Both the position numbers and the translations under genes were made by a program. From an uncultured Clostridia bacterium (GTDB taxonomy: Bacteria; Bacillota; Clostridia; Christensenellales; Borkfalkiaceae), in the NCBI GenBank assembly GCA_934254725.1, contig CAKQLR010000001.1:47359-111358 (forward strand): a stretch of DNA of 64,000 nucleotides, given 5' to 3'. Each line of letters starts with the position of its first letter. Within the stretch, counting starts at the first letter, position 1. This document shows, in pieces, positions 61,948 through 64,000 of the stretch. The notes under the pieces are model-generated. The model was not told the DNA's origin, ran no database searches, and saw only the letters and a program-made list of their open reading frames with translations.

Positions 61948-62376
61948 ATGAAAACATATATGGCTAACGCTCAGAATGTGGAAAGAAAGTGGTACGTTGT
62001 TGACGCTACGGGTATGACGCTCGGTCGTCTTGCTTCGCGCGTTGCTGCCGTTCTTCGCGGTAAAAACAAGCCCACCTTTACACCTAACGTTGATACCGGC
62101 GACCACGTTATTATCATAAACACGGATAAAGTCGTTCTTACCGGCAAAAAACTCGAAAAGAAATTTTACACCTATCATACCGGTTATATAGGCGGTCTTA
62201 AGCAGATTCCTTACAAAACCATGATGGAAGAAAAGTCCGATGTTGCAGTTTACGAAGCAGTTAAAGGCATGCTTCCCAAAAACAGCCTCGGCAGAACCAT
62301 GATTAAAAAACTCAGAGTTTACAAGGGTGCGGAACACAATCACGCCGCTCAGAAGCCCGAAGAACTCAAATTTTAA
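61948..62376 (+). CDS. rplM: ribosomal protein uL13
   Basis: 142 residues from ATG 61948, selected by AAGGAG at 61935-61940 and the family's length; a reading from 61819 would translate the leader. MTLGRLASRVAAVLRGKNKP, GDHVIIINTDKVVLTGKK and MLPKNSLGRTMIKKLRVY are L13 signatures. Confidence 0.97.
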   Translation: MKTYMANAQNVERKWYVVDATGMTLGRLASRVAAVLRGKNKPTFTPNVDTGDHVIIINTDKVVLTGKKLEKKFYTYHTGYIGGLKQIPYKTMMEEKSDVAVYEAVKGMLPKNSLGRTMIKKLRVYKGAEHNHAAQKPEELKF

Positions 62377-62391
62377 GGGAGGTAAGGAATA

Positions 62392-62805
62392 ATGGCAAAA
62401 GTTTCTACTAAAAAGAAAGTCCAGTTCTGGGGAACAGGCAGAAGAAAGAAAGCTATCGCAAGAGTAAGACTTATTCCCGGCGGTAACGGAACTATTATTA
62501 TCAACGGCAGAACGATTGATGAATACTGCGACCTCGAAACGGTTAAGCTCGTTATTCGTCAGCCCCTCGTTCTTACGGCTACCGACAGCAAGTACGATGT
62601 TTTCGTTAACGTTTGCGGCGGCGGTTTCACCGGTCAGGCAGGCGCTATCCGTCACGGTATAGCTCGCGCTCTCGATATCGCAGAACCCGAACTTCACAGC
62701 GCTCTCAAGAAAGAAGGTTACCTCACTCGTGACCCGAGAATGAAGGAAAGAAAGAAGTACGGCTTAAAGAAAGCTCGTCGCGCTCCTCAGTTCTCCAAGA
62801 GATAA
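62392..62805 (+). CDS. rpsI: ribosomal protein uS9
   Basis: 137 residues. FWGTGRRKKAIARVRLIPG (about 10-28), GGGFTGQAGAIRHGIARAL (about 76-94) and the basic C-terminus ending in FSKR that reaches the P-site tRNA. Fifteen bp after rplM with GGGAGG RBS. Confidence 0.97.
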   Translation: MAKVSTKKKVQFWGTGRRKKAIARVRLIPGGNGTIIINGRTIDEYCDLETVKLVIRQPLVLTATDSKYDVFVNVCGGGFTGQAGAIRHGIARALDIAEPELHSALKKEGYLTRDPRMKERKKYGLKKARRAPQFSKR

Positions 62806-62829
62806 TTTTATTTATCTTTACGTTTATTT

Positions 62830-62858
62830 CGCCGTGGCAAATGCCACGGCGTTTTTTT
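62830..62858 (+). terminator. terminator of rplM-rpsI
   Basis: cgccgtggca (62830-62839) with tgccacggcg (62842-62851), perfect 10-bp stem, then T7. Confidence 0.95.
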
Positions 62859-62862
62859 AATT

Positions 62863-63537
62863 ATGATAATCGACTTACATTCGCATACTTCCTTTTCTAA
62901 GGACGGACAGGACTCCCCCGAAGATTTAATCAATCACATGATAAAACAAGGCGTGGACGAGATTGGCATTACCGACCACAACTACTGGATTACCGACTGC
63001 AAAAAAGAGTATTTTAACGCCATTACCGAGCTTAAAGAAAAATATTCTTCAAAAATTAAAATCGTAAGAGGTATAGAACTTGCCTCTGCCCCCGAAAACT
63101 GCATAGACGACGATGAGGACGTAAGTTACTTCGATTATTGCCTTGTGGAGCATCACGGCTTTGATTTTAACGTTTACAAAAACGATATCGTTTCTTACGC
63201 TAAACGGCTGGGTACGCGCACGGGCATTGCCCATACCGATTTGTTCGAATTTACCGCACGCCGAGGTCTTGATCTAAAAGAGTACCTCACTTCCCTTAAA
63301 AACGCAAATATATTTTGGGAAATGAATGTAAATTACGATTCCATTCACAACTACCGCGAACACGAATATGTTAAAAAATTTGTAAACGATAAAAAACTGA
63401 GAGACGCGGTAAAAGAATCCGGTGTTGAAATTTCGGTCGGCTTCGACGGACACAGAATGAACGATTATCGGGTTGACAGGGTAAAAGCCATGTGTGATTT
63501 TCTGCTGAACAATGGCTTCCCTCTCGTTGTTTTTTAG
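62863..63537 (+). CDS. PHP-domain phosphoesterase
   Basis: 224 residues. MIIDLHSHTSFSKDG (HxH, 6-8), GITDHNYW (DH, about 37-38), RGIELASAP (Glu), a central His in LVEHHGF, GIAHTDLFEF and GFDGHRMND. These are the metal-binding motifs of the PHP family, seen in histidinol phosphatases and RNA/nucleotide phosphoesterases. Substrate cannot be told. It starts 11 bp after the rpsI terminator T-run with no clear RBS, so the true start or mode of expression is uncertain. Confidence 0.85.
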   Translation: MIIDLHSHTSFSKDGQDSPEDLINHMIKQGVDEIGITDHNYWITDCKKEYFNAITELKEKYSSKIKIVRGIELASAPENCIDDDEDVSYFDYCLVEHHGFDFNVYKNDIVSYAKRLGTRTGIAHTDLFEFTARRGLDLKEYLTSLKNANIFWEMNVNYDSIHNYREHEYVKKFVNDKKLRDAVKESGVEISVGFDGHRMNDYRVDRVKAMCDFLLNNGFPLVVF

Positions 63538-63685
63538 GCAAATAACCGCGATAAACGGGACTTTTCTATATCGAATGCATGTTGGAAAACAGTTTATTCC
63601 CTTTTCCCCACTTCCTCGGATTAGCGAAAAGTCGGGGGGGTAACGATATAAATAAAAATGTTTTTTTTACTCCACTATCCCCTGC

Positions 63686-63716
63686 AAAAACAGTCCCCTC
63701 GGACTGTTTTTTTGTT
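63686..63716 (+). terminator. terminator-like hairpin downstream of PHP gene
   Basis: aaaacagtcc with ggactgtttt, perfect 10-bp stem, tight cctc loop (63697-63700), T7 on the plus strand; A-rich on the other side so possibly bidirectional. Confidence 0.85.
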
Positions 63717-63899
63717 TTACTCAATAGTTTTTTATTCATTAATAGCAAATCACCTGATAGTTGCGTGTTTTTGAAAAATTATTTTGTCTAAAGTTGTCAT
63801 TGAAAAAACAGTTTTTGCAAAAAATAAAATATCACAGCACAACAAAAGAAAAATGCAGTTTTTTAATTTTTTCAGATAAATAAACGTTTTTTCGAGCAG

Positions 63900-63926
63900 C
63901 GCCCCTGTAAAATCGCAGGGGCGTTT
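63900..63926. terminator. second terminator-like hairpin near window end
   Basis: cgcccctg (63900-63907) with caggggcg (63916-63923), 8-bp stem, weak T-rich tail on the plus strand. It probably belongs to a gene beyond the window or is a relic. Confidence 0.5.
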
Positions 63927-64000
63927 CGTTATATAACCCCCGATTTCCAATATTTGGTAAAAGTACGGACTTTAACAATCGTAAAATAAAATATAATAGT

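Larger units (their letters stand above)
63538..64000. other. intergenic to window end
   Basis: AT-rich, no credible gene. Contains a terminator-like hairpin aaaacagtcc../ggactgtttt with T7 at 63686-63716 and a second hairpin gcccctg/caggggc (63901-63922) followed by TTTCGTT. Short open frames here have no RBS or recognisable motif. Confidence 0.5.

Noticed and set aside
63750..63950. 66-codon minus-strand gene at window end
   Set aside because: It has no RBS, spans a terminator-like hairpin and shows no recognisable features.

Overview
The window looks like a chromosome segment of a Gram-positive bacterium of the class Clostridia, probably a gut-type uncultured lineage. This rests on gene order and on Firmicutes-type signals: consensus SigA promoters (TTGACA-17-TATAAT), strong GGAGG ribosome binding sites, a cysteine T-box leader, the block rpsB-tsf-pyrH-frr-uppS-cdsA-dxr-rseP-ispG-polC locus-rimP-nusA-ylxR-ylxQ-infB-rbfA-nrnA-truB-ribF, and the block dgt-dnaG-rpoD-trmK-nif3-zinc ribbon. 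I cannot place it more precisely without a database. No tRNA, rRNA, CRISPR array, transposase or phage gene was seen.

Layout. 0.2-6.5 kb (minus): replication and sigma factor block. 6.7-9.3 kb (minus): an SDR reductase, EF-P and an M24 peptidase. 9.6-29.2 kb (minus): the long translation, isoprenoid and phospholipid block, read from rpsB (29.2 kb) down to ribF and an endonuclease IV-like gene. 29.5-36.2 kb: a cyclophilin-like lipoprotein (plus), a repeat-rich gap, a 1344-residue membrane protein and an RluA-type pseudouridine synthase (both minus). 36.5-40 kb: aminopeptidase (minus), gapA and a collagen-like protein (plus). 40-44 kb (minus): a four-gene sugar/polyol operon behind a perfect consensus promoter. 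44.1-47.6 kb (minus): cysE-cysS-permease behind a Cys T-box. 47.8-53.6 kb: a small lipoprotein, an SGNH hydrolase, a D12-class adenine methylase, tyrS, and an IscU-like/GGGtGRT pair. 53.8-58.1 kb: an AT-rich island with a 1117-residue BspA-type leucine-rich lipoprotein and an orphan 200-residue gene, preceded by an elaborate structured leader. 58.2-63.5 kb (plus): ecfA1-ecfA2-ecfT-truA-rplM-rpsI and a PHP phosphoesterase.

Most of the window is housekeeping. Four things stand out. (1) The gene at the canonical polC position encodes only the N-terminal, OB and 3'-5' exonuclease parts of PolC, with no PHP and no polymerase domain. (2) The AT-rich lipoprotein gene is preceded by a promoter whose predicted start falls on the first base of a ~112-nt hairpin; this is followed by an intrinsic terminator just before the ribosome binding site, and the two hairpins share bases. 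It looks like an undescribed attenuator or riboswitch. (3) The 1344-residue protein has a predicted cytoplasmic tail made of an InlB-type repeat plus four copies of a ~115-residue module. (4) A ~27-bp element (TTTCGC-N3-TTATC-N4..6-T5) recurs in five intergenic gaps, always just upstream of a minus-strand start codon.

Limits: family calls are made by eye from motifs and gene order; promoters, terminators and leaders are read from sequence only.
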